The translations under genes and the position numbers were made by a program. Below, piece after piece: positions 8,170-17,976 of a stretch of 64,000 bases of DNA. Source of the stretch: Lachnospiraceae bacterium (GTDB lineage Bacteria; Bacillota; Clostridia; Lachnospirales; Lachnospiraceae). How positions within the stretch are numbered: the first letter of the stretch is position 1; the number at the start of each line of letters is the position of its first letter. The notes below the pieces were generated by a model. That model was not told the origin of the DNA and did no database searches. It saw only the letters and a program-made list of their open reading frames with translations. The stretch is from positions 62,001 through 126,000 of the forward strand of contig SVFF01000002.1 of the NCBI GenBank assembly GCA_015057005.1, written 5' to 3'.

Positions 8170-8928
8170 CTATTCTCCAAGATAAGCTTTGATAACTTCC
8201 GGATTATTCAGTACATCATTGGTCTTGCCCTGGCAGAGAATACGTCCGAAATTCAAAACAGTCAGTTCTTCGCAGATACCGCTTACAAGTTTCATATCGT
8301 GTTCGATCAAAAGGATGGTCATATCAAACTCATCACGTACAAAACGGATGGTATCCATCAACTCCTGGGTTTCATTGGGGTTCATGCCGGCGGCCGGCTC
8401 ATCCAATAAGAGCAGTTTGGGTCTGGTAGCCAGTGCTCTCGCAATCTCCAGTTTACGCTGTTTGCCGTAAGGCAGATTTGCAGCAAGGGTATCAGCCTCA
8501 CCGTCAAGGTCAAATACTTTGAGAAGTGCCATAGCTTCCTCAGTCATCTGTTTCTCCACCTGACGATATTTGGGCAGTCTGAAAATGCCTTCGATAGTTG
8601 AATATGTCAGTTGATTATGTAATGCTGTTTTAACATTATCAATAACAGTAAGTTTTTTGAACAATCTGATATTCTGGAAGGTTCGTGCAATGCCGGCCTG
8701 GTTAATATCAGTGGTTTTCTTGGCTGTAATATTCTGCCCATCCAGAGTAATAATGCCCAGATCGGGTTTGTATACGCCGGTCAGAAGGTTGAAAACAGTG
8801 GTCTTTCCGGCGCCGTTAGGGCCGATCAGACCGTAAAGACAGCCTTTTTCAATAGTGAGTTTAAAATCATCTACTGCTCTCAGTCCGCCAAAGGAGATTC
8901 CTAAGTTATTTACTTCTAAAAGTGCCAT
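8170..8928 (-). CDS. livG: Branched-chain amino-acid ABC importer ATPase LivG
   Basis: A 252-residue ATPase with Walker A GPNGAGKT, the ARTFQNIRLF block characteristic of LivG, the degenerate signature LPYGKQRK, Walker B LLLDEPAAGMNP and the switch His in LIEHDM. It forms the ATPase heterodimer with LivF and docks on LivM/LivH. It starts only two bases after the livM stop, so the genes are tightly coupled. Confidence 0.95.
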   Translation of the reverse strand: MALLEVNNLGISFGGLRAVDDFKLTIEKGCLYGLIGPNGAGKTTVFNLLTGVYKPDLGIITLDGQNITAKKTTDINQAGIARTFQNIRLFKKLTVIDNVKTALHNQLTYSTIEGIFRLPKYRQVEKQMTEEAMALLKVFDLDGEADTLAANLPYGKQRKLEIARALATRPKLLLLDEPAAGMNPNETQELMDTIRFVRDEFDMTILLIEHDMKLVSGICEELTVLNFGRILCQGKTNDVLNNPEVIKAYLGE

Positions 8929-8930
8929 GA

Positions 8931-10016
8931 TTACTCTGCCTCCTTTACTGCGGATTTCTTTGTGGGGAATTTCAATTTGTATTTTGCTGCCAGCTTTTCA
9001 CGCCATGCAATACAAGCGGGTGCCCAGTTAAAGAGCATCATGACGATCAGCACAACAGCATAGATCAACATACGGTAATCCTGCAGACCACGGAGCATTT
9101 CGGGCAGCAATGTTAAAATGATCGCTGCTATAATAGAACCTCTGATGTGGCCGATACCACCCAACACTACAAATACCAGGATCATAATGGACATATTGTA
9201 GCCGAAGTTTTTAGGAGTAGCTGTCAGGGAGGACAGGTTGTGTCCGTACAATACACCTGCTACACCGGCAAGCGCTGCAGAAATCGTGAAGGCCATCAGT
9301 TTGTATTTGGTGATATTAATGCCAATGGACTCAGCTGCAATAGTGTTGTCGCGGATGGCCATGATGGCACGTCCGTCTCTGGAATTGATCAGATTCAGTA
9401 CGATAAACAGTGTAAGCATTAACAAAATAACGCCTACTGTAAAATTGGAATCGGTAGGGGTGCCGGTGATACCCTGAGCGCCCTTGATCACAACTGTACC
9501 GGTATCTGAAAGATTCAGAGCCAAGGTATTCTCCATGGAAAAATGGAATCCACTTTCATCAAAACCAATGTAGAGACAGTTAATGATATTTTTGATGATC
9601 TCACCGAAAGCCAGAGTAACGATGGCAAGGTAGTCTCCCTTAAGGCGAAGGACAGGGATGCCGATAAGAAATCCAAACAGTCCTGCTACTGCTGCACCGA
9701 TCAAAATGGCAATGGTAAAACGAAGTGCTGTGGGCATTGAGGTAGCTGCCAGGCATTTGGAAAAGAATGCACCGGAAAAAGCACCTACGCACATGAAGCC
9801 GGCATGTCCAAGACTGAGTTCGCCCAGAATGCCTACTACCAGGTTCAGTGAAACCGCAAGGATCGCATAAACACAAAGCGGCACCAGCAGACCCTGGAAG
9901 AGACTGCTTACCAAACCAAGAGCCATTAAAAGCTGAATTACTGCGTAAGCAATAATAATGCTTCCATATGTAATCATATTATTTTTAAAGGTTTTATCAT
10001 TTAATAACTTTTTCAT
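8931..10016 (-). CDS. livM: Branched-chain amino-acid ABC importer permease LivM
   Basis: A 361-residue permease with about nine membrane helices. Family features are SLNLVVGILGELSLGHAGFMCVGAF near residue 60-85, GDYLAIVTLAFGEI in the cytoplasmic coupling region and VVLGGIGHIRGSIIAA near the end. It forms the transmembrane pore with LivH. There is a short basic tail (KYKLKFPTKK) after the last helix. It is third from the end in livHMGF. Confidence 0.93.
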   Translation of the reverse strand: MKKLLNDKTFKNNMITYGSIIIAYAVIQLLMALGLVSSLFQGLLVPLCVYAILAVSLNLVVGILGELSLGHAGFMCVGAFSGAFFSKCLAATSMPTALRFTIAILIGAAVAGLFGFLIGIPVLRLKGDYLAIVTLAFGEIIKNIINCLYIGFDESGFHFSMENTLALNLSDTGTVVIKGAQGITGTPTDSNFTVGVILLMLTLFIVLNLINSRDGRAIMAIRDNTIAAESIGINITKYKLMAFTISAALAGVAGVLYGHNLSSLTATPKNFGYNMSIMILVFVVLGGIGHIRGSIIAAIILTLLPEMLRGLQDYRMLIYAVVLIVMMLFNWAPACIAWREKLAAKYKLKFPTKKSAVKEAE

Positions 10017-10051
10017 TGTAATCCTCTTTTCTGAGCCTATTTCGCTTTGTG

Positions 10052-10936
10052 TTATACCTTTTCCTGAATGTTCTTGCCCAGGAGTCCGGTAGGTTTAACA
10101 AGGAGCACAATGATCAGAACTGCAAAAACAATTGCGTCTGACAGCTGGGAAGAAATATAGGCCTTGCTCAGAATCTCAATCACGCCCAACAGGATACCTC
10201 CGATCAGAGCGCCGGGAATGGAGCCGATACCGCCGAATACTGCGGCTACAAAGGCTTTAATACCGGGCATAGAGCCGGTGTAAGGTGTCAATGAGGGATA
10301 GGTGGAACAAAGCAGAATACCTGCAATAGCAGCCAGTGCAGAGCCGATGGCGAATGTCAGTGCAATAGTTGCATTCACGTTGATTCCCATAAGCTGTGCA
10401 GCGCCCTTATCTTCGGATACAGCCAACATAGCCTGTCCTGCTTTCGTCTTGTTGATAAAAAGAGTCAGACCGATCATAATAACGATACAGCATACGATGG
10501 TAACTATTGTCTCACCTGTAATGATAAGCTGACCGCCTGCAAGTGCGACATCTTCCAGTGAGATAACGGAAGTAAAGGCTTTGGAATCTGCACCGAAAAT
10601 CAGCAAAGCAAGATTCTGCAGCAGATAGCTGACACCGATGGCAGTTATCAGCACCGCCAAAGGAGAAGATGCTTTACGAAGCGGTTTGTAGGCGATTCTC
10701 TCGATGATAACACCCAGCAGAGTACATACTGCTACTGCCATGAGTACACCGATCACAGGATGAAGGCCCATGGTGCTGCAGATGGTGTAGGTGGTAAAGC
10801 CTCCTACCATAATAACATCACCGTGCGCGAAATTAAGCATCTTTGCGATACCGTATACCATGGTGTAGCCCAATGCGATCAAAGCATATACGCTGCCCAG
10901 GCTGATGCCGCTGATTAAAAACTGAACAAAACTCAT
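10052..10936 (-). CDS. livH: Branched-chain amino-acid ABC importer permease LivH
   Basis: A 294-residue permease with about eight helices and the family blocks GSVYALIALGYTMVYGIAKMLNFAHGD near the start and AFVAAVFGGIGSIPGALIGG near residue 230. The ATG at 10936 is used because the GGAGG ribosome-binding site lies inside the longer frame, immediately upstream of this codon. A terminator-like hairpin separates it from livK, so livHMGF is probably expressed at a lower level than the binding protein through read-through or has its own start. Confidence 0.93.
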   Translation of the reverse strand: MSFVQFLISGISLGSVYALIALGYTMVYGIAKMLNFAHGDVIMVGGFTTYTICSTMGLHPVIGVLMAVAVCTLLGVIIERIAYKPLRKASSPLAVLITAIGVSYLLQNLALLIFGADSKAFTSVISLEDVALAGGQLIITGETIVTIVCCIVIMIGLTLFINKTKAGQAMLAVSEDKGAAQLMGINVNATIALTFAIGSALAAIAGILLCSTYPSLTPYTGSMPGIKAFVAAVFGGIGSIPGALIGGILLGVIEILSKAYISSQLSDAIVFAVLIIVLLVKPTGLLGKNIQEKV

Positions 10937-11030
10937 AACAACCTCCATATGTATTAAAGTGAAGAAAAAATCATAATAATAAAGGTTAGTATACCAGATA
11001 TAGCAGATTCAAGCAAGTAAATAAATAGAA

Positions 11031-11057
11031 AAGAGGACTGAAAATGTCAGCCCTCTT
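11031..11057 (-). terminator. Terminator or attenuator between livK and livH
   Basis: The minus strand forms AAGAGGGCTGA / TCAGTCCTCTT with one G-T pair and a short loop, followed by TTC. It lies 14 bases after the livK stop and upstream of livH, a position that commonly sets a higher level of binding protein than permease. Confidence 0.75.
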
Positions 11058-11070
11058 TAATGTTATTAAA

Positions 11071-12231
11071 TTATAAAATGGTATACTCGCCGTTTTCGAT
11101 CATTAATACCATAGGAGCTTTGGAAGGCTCACCGTTTGCATCCCAGGTAAGTCCCTTTGCGGTAACACCGTCGATACTGATCTCAGTCAGAGCAACTTTG
11201 AGCTTGTTACAAATGTCGGATGTGCTCATGTCGGGAGTAACGCCGGTCTTTTCGATTGCAGCCTTAATAGCATAAACGCCATCGTAAGCATCTGCTGCGA
11301 ACTGGTTGGGGATATCGCCGAATTTTTCCTTGTAGTTTGCAACGAACTTCTGAGTCAGCTCATCAGTAGAGTTGGAAGCGAAGGGGGATAACAGCATAAC
11401 ACCTTCTGCCAGAGAAGTATCAAAGTTCTCTACACCGCCCAGGATACCGTCCATACCGTCACAGCTGAACCACTTAGGAGCATAGCCCATGTTTGCAGCC
11501 TGGGTAAGGATCAGGGAAGACTCCTGATAGTAAATAGGCAGGAATACCATGTCTGCAGCGGCATCTTTTGCCTTCTGAAGCTGTACGGAGAAATCAGTTT
11601 TGCTTTCGGCAGTAAATGCTTCAGCTGAAACGATCTCGAAACTGTAGTTCTCAGCCTCCTTGGCAAATGCTTCGAAAATACCGGAAGAATATACATCGGA
11701 ACTGTCGTAGATAACTGCTACTTTAGTTGCAAGGCCGTTCTCGCCGATATACTTTGCACTCTCTTTACCCTGGTTAGGATCGGAGAAGCACACGCGGAAA
11801 GCGTTGTCGTACTTGGTGCAGTCAGCAGCGGTTCCGGAAGGAGTAAGCTGAAGCATGTTGTCTTCTTTGGTCTTCTCGGAAACTGCAATACTGGGAGTAC
11901 TGGTAACACAGCCTAACAGGATCTTTGCGCCCCAGTCTTTGATCACGTTGTAAGCATTCAATGCTTTCTCGGGATCGTGTTCGTCATCCTGGAAGTTCAG
12001 TTCCAGCTTGTAGCCGTTAACGCCGCCTGCTGCGTTGATCTCATCAACTGCCAGCTGAGTAGCATTCTTTACAGCCTGACCGTAAATAGCAGCACCGCCG
12101 GTTACAGGGCCGATACCACCGAGTCTGAATGTGTCCGCAGAACCTTTTTCCTCTGTGCTGCCGCATCCAACCATGGATACGATCATAGCAGCAGCCAGAA
12201 TTACGCTTAAAAATCTGCTGAATTTTTTCAT
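11071..12231 (-). CDS. livK: Branched-chain amino-acid ABC importer lipoprotein (substrate-binding)
   Basis: A 386-residue substrate-binding lipoprotein. Residues 1-22 are a lipoprotein signal (KKFSRF, hydrophobic core, lipobox VGCG), with mature Cys in GCGS. The Leu/Ile/Val-binding fold follows: GPVTGGAAIYGQAVKNATQLAVDEINAAGG, LLGCVTSTPS, and FAADAYDGVYAIKAA. The ATG at 12231 is chosen because a GGAGGC site lies just upstream; the upstream in-frame extension lacks one. It captures the amino acid outside the membrane for LivHMGF. Specificity among branched-chain or other amino acids cannot be set from sequence alone. Confidence 0.93.
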   Translation of the reverse strand: MKKFSRFLSVILAAAMIVSMVGCGSTEEKGSADTFRLGGIGPVTGGAAIYGQAVKNATQLAVDEINAAGGVNGYKLELNFQDDEHDPEKALNAYNVIKDWGAKILLGCVTSTPSIAVSEKTKEDNMLQLTPSGTAADCTKYDNAFRVCFSDPNQGKESAKYIGENGLATKVAVIYDSSDVYSSGIFEAFAKEAENYSFEIVSAEAFTAESKTDFSVQLQKAKDAAADMVFLPIYYQESSLILTQAANMGYAPKWFSCDGMDGILGGVENFDTSLAEGVMLLSPFASNSTDELTQKFVANYKEKFGDIPNQFAADAYDGVYAIKAAIEKTGVTPDMSTSDICNKLKVALTEISIDGVTAKGLTWDANGEPSKAPMVLMIENGEYTIL

Positions 12232-12310
12232 AATGTTGCCTCCTCTTGCTGCAATTTGCAGCATAAAAAAATATTTGTACGAAATGTATACAATGGTGCA
12301 ATTTCGTAAA

Positions 12311-12349
12311 CTATTAGACTAATATAATAGTTAGTGCGATATTTGTCAA
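12311..12349 (-). promoter_or_regulatory. livK promoter with overlapping inverted repeat
   Basis: On the minus strand a -35 TTGACA (12344-12349), a 17-base spacer and a -10 TATATT (12321-12326). An inverted repeat CTATTA-N8-TAATAG (12311-12330) overlaps the -10 and could be an operator. Confidence 0.75.
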
Positions 12350-12482
12350 TCCTGCATTTTTAACATTTATATTGATATATTTTAACATACCTATTAATTT
12401 GTATAATTTTTCTCTTTTAGGAAATGATATTGGAATAACCAACTATACTGATTTCATTAATTTGAAAGAAATGGGGGAAACT

Positions 12483-12689
12483 ATGGGAAATAAGTTTTTA
12501 GACGGTACTGCTCTTACAATTGCTATTATCGGTGCAGTGAATTGGGGCCTGATCGGTCTGTTCCGATTTGATCTTGTGGCATTTTTGTTCGGTGAAATGT
12601 CCTGGATATCACGTATCGTGTATATATTGGTTGGTATCAGCGGACTTTATCTGCTGACCTTCTTTATGAGACTTGGCGATAAAGAGTGA
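12483..12689 (+). CDS. DUF378 small membrane protein
   Basis: A 68-residue protein with two membrane helices and the DUF378 hallmark AIIGAVNWGLIGLF followed by a DLVAFLFG turn and a second helix VYILVGISGLYLL. The function of the family is unknown. The ATG at 12483 is preferred because GGGGGA lies just upstream; the longer frame from 12372 has no ribosome-binding site. It is one of only two plus-strand genes here, transcribed away from livK and towards rsfS. Confidence 0.85.
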   Translation: MGNKFLDGTALTIAIIGAVNWGLIGLFRFDLVAFLFGEMSWISRIVYILVGISGLYLLTFFMRLGDKE

Positions 12690-12719
12690 TGCCCATCAAA
12701 AAAATATGTTTTAAATAAT

Positions 12720-12765
12720 AAAAACCGCAGATGCCGATATTTTCACCGGCCATACTGCGGTTTTT
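12720..12765. terminator. Bidirectional terminator between DUF378 gene and rsfS
   Basis: Eleven-base arms AAAAACCGCAG (12720-12730) and CTGCGGTTTTT (12755-12765) give T-runs on both strands between two converging genes. Confidence 0.9.
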
Positions 12766-12767
12766 GT

Positions 12768-13112
12768 TTACAGATCAATCTGCTTGCCGTCTCTCCAGAT
12801 TCTCTCCAGATCATAGAGAAGTCTGTTTTCTTTGTCGAAAATATGAACGATAATATCGCCATAATCCTGCAGAATCCAGTTGGCGGTGTCATAGCCTTCC
12901 ACCTGTTTTACAAAGTAACCGGCACGTCCCAGCTTCTCTTCTACATTTGTGCTGAGCGCCTGAATCTGACTGGGGTTGCTTCCGCCAGCGATCACAAAAT
13001 AATCTGCAATCACGGAAACTTCGCTGATATCAATTACTTTAATATCTTCTGCTTTCTTGTCCTCAAGTGCCTCAATGGCCAGACGGACCATATTCATAGA
13101 AACATCATTCAT
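12768..13112 (-). CDS. rsfS: Ribosomal silencing factor RsfS
   Basis: A 114-residue RsfS/Iojap/YbeB protein. It binds L14 on the large subunit and blocks subunit joining when nutrients are low. Recognisable blocks are KKAEDIKVIDIS, ADYFVIAGGSNPSQIQAL, and the C-terminal NWILQDYGDIIVHIFDKENR. It follows yqeK by 12 bases in the usual clostridial order yhbY-nadD-yqeK-rsfS. Confidence 0.95.
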   Translation of the reverse strand: MNDVSMNMVRLAIEALEDKKAEDIKVIDISEVSVIADYFVIAGGSNPSQIQALSTNVEEKLGRAGYFVKQVEGYDTANWILQDYGDIIVHIFDKENRLLYDLERIWRDGKQIDL

Positions 13113-13124
13113 GGTAAATCCTCC

Positions 13125-13715
13125 TTAAATTAACGATTGTGACAAATGCTGTTTATAGTATTCGTAGGTGTTCTCTGTCATAGTATCAATTTCTCCGCCG
13201 CCGTTTCGCAGATATTCCAGAGTATCTTCCAATATCTGAAGCAGCGCCTGATCCAGATCTTCAAAGGCCATTTTCCTGATTATGGTCAGATTGGGAGCCT
13301 GCTTTCTTCCGGGTTCAATGTAATCGGCCACAAAAACAATCTTTTCCAGCAGACTCATCTCGGGCCGGCCTGTAGTATGATTCAGGATAGCCTGTATTAT
13401 ATCAGGATCGGTGATCTTGTAGTCTTCCGCTGCCAGGAATGCCCCCACTTTTGCGTGTAACAGGAAGGGATTGCGCTTTTCTGTATCTGTGATACTGATA
13501 TTGTGTTTTTCGCAGATGGAAAGCCTTTTGTGATCAGAAAGGCACTTTGCACAATCGTGCAACAGACCGGCAATCTGGGCACTTTTCAAATCGGCACCAT
13601 AGCGCATGGCAAGCGCCGCTGATATATAAGCCACTCCCAAAGTATGCTCATAGCGTTTACTATCCAGGTCCTTTTCCAATGTTTTTTTGATTTTCTTCAA
13701 ATCATTTTCTTTCAT
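13125..13715 (-). CDS. yqeK: YqeK HD-domain diadenosine tetraphosphatase
   Basis: A 196-residue HD-domain phosphohydrolase. Metal-binding residues are visible as RYEHTLGV, GLLHDCAK (HD pair), LLHAKVGAF and VFVADYIEPGR. Biochemically studied YqeK proteins split Ap4A symmetrically to ADP. The gene overlaps the end of nadD by 14 bases. A weak AAAGGA is 16 bases upstream of the ATG, so coupling to nadD translation is likely. Confidence 0.92.
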   Translation of the reverse strand: MKENDLKKIKKTLEKDLDSKRYEHTLGVAYISAALAMRYGADLKSAQIAGLLHDCAKCLSDHKRLSICEKHNISITDTEKRNPFLLHAKVGAFLAAEDYKITDPDIIQAILNHTTGRPEMSLLEKIVFVADYIEPGRKQAPNLTIIRKMAFEDLDQALLQILEDTLEYLRNGGGEIDTMTENTYEYYKQHLSQSLI

Positions 13716-14322
13716 ATTTAAAACCGTAAAGTCCTTTTTCTTTTATATAAGCGATTACATCATCTGGGACAAGATATCGTATGGACTGCTGTTTTTTCAG
13801 ACGTTCCCTGACAAGGGTGGAAGAAATCTCAAGCTGCATAAAGGGGAGCAGATGGATGTCTGCATTATATTTTTCTTCCAATTCTTCTTTCTTACCGGTC
13901 ATTTCGGTCAGAGGGGTATCGCCCCGTACTGCTGCAATAATAGTACAGTTTTCAAAGATTTGTCCGGGATTGCGCCAATTTTCAATGGTAAAGAGACAAT
14001 CTGCACCGAAAATAAAATGAAAATGATAATCCGGATATCCCTTGCGAAGTTCCACCAGGGTATCGCAGGTGTAGGTATTGCCTTCCCGCCTGATCTCCAG
14101 ATCCAGACATTTCATACGTGGATTGCCGGCTACTGCCAGACAAGTCATTTCATAGCGCTCAAGGGCTGAGGGCATATCTACATTTGCTTTTAAATAGGAA
14201 CGCCCCGTGGGAATGAACCAGATTTCGTCAAGCTGTTCTGTATCCAAAGCATATTCTGCCAGCATCAGATGCCCTATATGGATGGGACTGAAGGTGCCGC
14301 CCATAATGCCGATTTTTCTCAT
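13702..14322 (-). CDS. nadD: Nicotinate-nucleotide adenylyltransferase NadD
   Basis: A 206-residue NadD, which makes deamido-NAD from nicotinate mononucleotide and ATP. The nucleotidyltransferase motifs are GGTFSPIHIGHL at residues 9-20, FIPTGRSYLK, and the ISSTLVRERL block near the end (the ISSTxxR motif). It sits in the yhbY-nadD-yqeK-rsfS run. Confidence 0.95.
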   Translation of the reverse strand: MRKIGIMGGTFSPIHIGHLMLAEYALDTEQLDEIWFIPTGRSYLKANVDMPSALERYEMTCLAVAGNPRMKCLDLEIRREGNTYTCDTLVELRKGYPDYHFHFIFGADCLFTIENWRNPGQIFENCTIIAAVRGDTPLTEMTGKKEELEEKYNADIHLLPFMQLEISSTLVRERLKKQQSIRYLVPDDVIAYIKEKGLYGFKYERK

Positions 14323-14370
14323 GATGACTTCTCCTCTTTGCGGTAGCTTGTTTCGGTTCTGATACCGAAA

Positions 14371-14661
14371 TTATTTCGGAAGCTCAATCTTAGGCTTGTC
14401 CTTGTTGGGCTTGTACAGTACTATTTTTTTGCCGATAACCTGAACCAGCTGGGAATGGGTTCTCTCTGCCACCATTTCACCGATCGCTCTGGGATCATCA
14501 AAGCAATTTTTAAGTACACTGATTTTGATCAGTTCATTGTTATTAAAAGCCTCTCCAATGGCATTGGTCACCTCGGGGGTCAGGCTGGACTTGCCCACCT
14601 GAAAAATAGGATTCAGATTGCTGGCAAGCCTCATTAAATATGCTCTCTGTTTGCTTGTCAT
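14371..14661 (-). CDS. yhbY: YhbY-family RNA-binding protein
   Basis: A 96-residue CRS1-YhbY (CRM) domain protein with RAYLMRLASNLNPIFQVGKSSLT at the start and LKNCFDDPRAIGEMVAERT followed by QVIGKKIVLYKP. The GxxG-like loop and basic surface fit binding to pre-50S ribosomal particles. It lies between obg and nadD. Confidence 0.93.
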   Translation of the reverse strand: MTSKQRAYLMRLASNLNPIFQVGKSSLTPEVTNAIGEAFNNNELIKISVLKNCFDDPRAIGEMVAERTHSQLVQVIGKKIVLYKPNKDKPKIELPK

Positions 14662-14728
14662 ATTTGTAATTCTCCTTTATAATCAGCTCTCATGGAACTG
14701 TGAGACATGATAAAACAACTATCATTTT

Positions 14729-16045
<1,317 letters not shown>

Positions 16046-16074
16046 TCATTAAAGTGCAATCTTTAAAGTGAAAA

Positions 16075-16104
16075 AGGCTCCAAACATTAATTTGTTTGAA
16101 GCCT
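16075..16104 (-). terminator. Terminator after rpmA
   Basis: The minus strand forms AGGCTTCAAACA / TGTTTGGAGCCT with a 6-base loop, followed by TTTTTC, 12 bases after the rpmA stop. It separates rplU-prp-rpmA from obg. Confidence 0.92.
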
Positions 16105-16116
16105 GATCAACAAAAT

Positions 16117-16401
16117 TTAGTTCTCTACAGGATATACGGAAGCCTGCTTCTTGTCTCTGCCCTTTCTCTCGAAACGAAGGACACCGTCAACTAAAGCAAA
16201 CAGAGTATCATCACCGCCGATGCCTACATTAACACCGGGATGGATCTTGGTACCGCGCTGTCTGTACAGAATGTTACCAGCCTTTACGAACTGGCCATCA
16301 GCTCTCTTCGCACCTAATCTCTTGGACTCGGAATCTCTACCGTTCTTGGTAGAACCTACACCTTTTTTATGAGCGAAAAATTGAAGGTTCATATTAAACA
16401 T
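16117..16401 (-). CDS. rpmA: Ribosomal protein L27 with cleavable N-terminus
   Basis: A 94-residue L27. It opens with [17 protein letters not shown]: the short extension up to FF is the form found in Firmicutes, where the Prp protease cuts between FF and A so that the mature end can reach the peptidyl-transferase centre. The body ([17 protein letters not shown] ... [20 protein letters not shown]) is standard. A GGAGG site precedes the ATG. prp lies three bases upstream. Confidence 0.97.
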   Translation of the reverse strand: MFNMNLQFFAHKKGVGSTKNGRDSESKRLGAKRADGQFVKAGNILYRQRGTKIHPGVNVGIGGDDTLFALVDGVLRFERKGRDKKQASVYPVEN

Positions 16402-16404
16402 GGT

Positions 16405-16746
16405 CTACACCTCCTCGAAGTTTACTTGCAAATACTGTTCACCGTACTCTTTGCTCAGATTCTGAAGTGAAAACACCAGAGAATCCATTAAGAATACTGA
16501 TTTGTCCTGCAATACGCTTTCAAAATCACATTTGATAAATCCGGTTTCTTCATTAAAAGCAGCTGTCAGTTGTTCACCGGCAAGCTCCTGCAATGAATTC
16601 ATAGTACCGATCACCAATGCGGAAATTGCTGCACAGAGGATATCGGGTTCCTTTCCAAATAACCTCTTCCTTGCGTATCCGGCATGTCCCATACATGTGA
16701 AACCACTATATGAGTTGTCTTTTTTACGAATAACAATAGTAGTCAT
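16405..16746 (-). CDS. prp: Ribosomal-processing cysteine protease Prp
   Basis: A 113-residue Prp that removes the N-terminal extension of L27. The catalytic pair is visible as His21 in MGHAGYA and Cys38 in DILCAAISAL. It lies between rplU and rpmA, five bases after one and three before the other, the conserved order in Firmicutes. Its substrate site is present in the neighbouring L27. Confidence 0.95.
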   Translation of the reverse strand: MTTIVIRKKDNSYSGFTCMGHAGYARKRLFGKEPDILCAAISALVIGTMNSLQELAGEQLTAAFNEETGFIKCDFESVLQDKSVFLMDSLVFSLQNLSKEYGEQYLQVNFEEV

Positions 16747-16751
16747 AACGC

Positions 16752-17057
16752 TTACGCATTAATCTTGTCAATTTTAACCTGAGTATATGCTTGTCTATGA
16801 CCGTTTTTCTTGTGGTAACCGGTTTTTCTCTTGTACTTGTATACAATAACCTTCTTACCTCTTCCCTGCTCCATAACGGTTGCGGTAACAGTTGCGTTAG
16901 CAACGTCTGCACCAACCTTCAGGGTCTCGTCACTTACTGCGATAACCTGGTCAAAAGTAACGATGTTTCCAGCTTCAACATCAAGCTTTTCAACCTTGAT
17001 AACATCACCTTCGGAAACTTTGTACTGTTTTCCACCTGTTGCAATAATTGCGTACAT
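16752..17057 (-). CDS. rplU: Ribosomal protein L21
   Basis: A 101-residue L21 ([18 protein letters not shown] ... [25 protein letters not shown]). It binds 23S rRNA in the large subunit. It is the first gene of rplU-prp-rpmA and is preceded by a structured leader, whose GGAGGUG ribosome-binding site is part of an 11-base inverted repeat. Confidence 0.98.
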   Translation of the reverse strand: MYAIIATGGKQYKVSEGDVIKVEKLDVEAGNIVTFDQVIAVSDETLKVGADVANATVTATVMEQGRGKKVIVYKYKRKTGYHKKNGHRQAYTQVKIDKINA

Positions 17058-17140
17058 AATTAAGGCACCTCCTTAATAATTACTCGCTAACTTTGGTGGT
17101 GTCTGTTGGACACACTTCTACCTAGTTATGCGGCATACCA
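17058..17140 (-). ncRNA. rplU 5' leader, probable L21 leader element
   Basis: About 80 bases of untranslated leader lie between the -10 and the rplU ATG. It contains a hairpin GTGTC-CAACA-GACAC (17101-17115) and a possible TATG...CATA stem near the 5' end, then the GAGGTGCCTTA ribosome-binding region (17061-17071). Position and size fit the L21 leader known upstream of rplU in Firmicutes, which is thought to control the operon; I cannot test the covariance model here. Confidence 0.6.
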
Positions 17141-17144
17141 TAAG

Positions 17145-17174
17145 ATATTAGCATGAGGTGCCTTAAAATGTCAA
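17145..17174 (-). promoter_or_regulatory. rplU promoter with inverted-repeat arm in the spacer
   Basis: On the minus strand -35 TTGACA (17169-17174), an 18-base spacer, an extended TGC and -10 TAATAT (17145-17150). The spacer holds TAAGGCACCTC (17155-17165), the exact reverse complement of the Shine-Dalgarno region at 17061-17071. Confidence 0.75.
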
Positions 17175-17227
17175 TAGTTTTTATGAAAATAATTTAAGTT
17201 TTTTAAAAATAAAATTTGTTCCTCAAC

Positions 17228-17863
17228 TTACAGAGGCTGTCCATTTCTCTTTTCAAAATCTTCGATGTACTGGATGATCAGGTTTGCAGTACCTTCCACA
17301 CCTAAAACGCTGCTGTTGATGCACAGATCATAGCTGTCAGCACGTCCCCACTTCTTGGAGGAATAATAATTGTAGTAACTCTGACGCTGCTTATCTTTCT
17401 TGATGATCATGTCTTTTGCTTTTGCTTCGTTCAGTTTGTAGATTCTCATGATACGCTTGGTCTTTGCATCTTCGTCACCATAAATGAAAAGATGAACACA
17501 GTTCTGATAATCAGCCAACGCGTAATCAGCACAACGACCAACAATTACACAAGGACCTTCATCTGCAATTTTCTTAATGGTGTCAAACTGAGCAAGGAAA
17601 ACTTTGTGGCTAATGGGCATATCTACGAAAGAAGATGCATTGTAGCCGAAGGAATAAGTATCCATTACCAGATTGTAGAGGAAGGAATTGGTAGGTCTCT
17701 CATCATGGTTCTGAATCATCTCCTCACAATAGCCGCTTTCCTTTGCAGCACGGCTTAACAGTTCCTTGTCATAACAAGGGATACCGAAATGAGCTGCAAC
17801 TTTCTGTCCGATCTCACGACCTGCGGAACCAAACTGACGTCCGATTGTAATGATAGTATTCAT
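17228..17863 (-). CDS. Cytidylate kinase-like P-loop protein (copy 2)
   Basis: A 211-residue protein of the same cytidylate kinase-like family as the one at 6772-7407, and of identical length. It shares the P-loop variant GRQFGSAGRE, CYDKELL, VIVGRCADYAL, the lid-like QRQSYYNYYSSKKW and the DLCINSSVLG block near the end. Substrate unknown. Here the Lys of the P-loop is Arg (SAGRE versus SGGKT in copy 1), which could alter nucleotide handling. It stands alone between the rplU promoter and sdaAA. Confidence 0.8.
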   Translation of the reverse strand: MNTIITIGRQFGSAGREIGQKVAAHFGIPCYDKELLSRAAKESGYCEEMIQNHDERPTNSFLYNLVMDTYSFGYNASSFVDMPISHKVFLAQFDTIKKIADEGPCVIVGRCADYALADYQNCVHLFIYGDEDAKTKRIMRIYKLNEAKAKDMIIKKDKQRQSYYNYYSSKKWGRADSYDLCINSSVLGVEGTANLIIQYIEDFEKRNGQPL

Positions 17864-17976
17864 AAATCCACCTGCTTTCTATATTAATACATTTATATTA
17901 TACGATATTTTTTATAATTGCACAAGAATTTTCTGGTTAATTCGGAAATTTTGTACACTTTAAACATGAAAAACAA

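Noticed and set aside
16046-16062. CACTTTAA repeated twice upstream of obg
   Set aside because: Two 8-base AT-rich copies in a short gap are weak evidence for an operator and could be chance.
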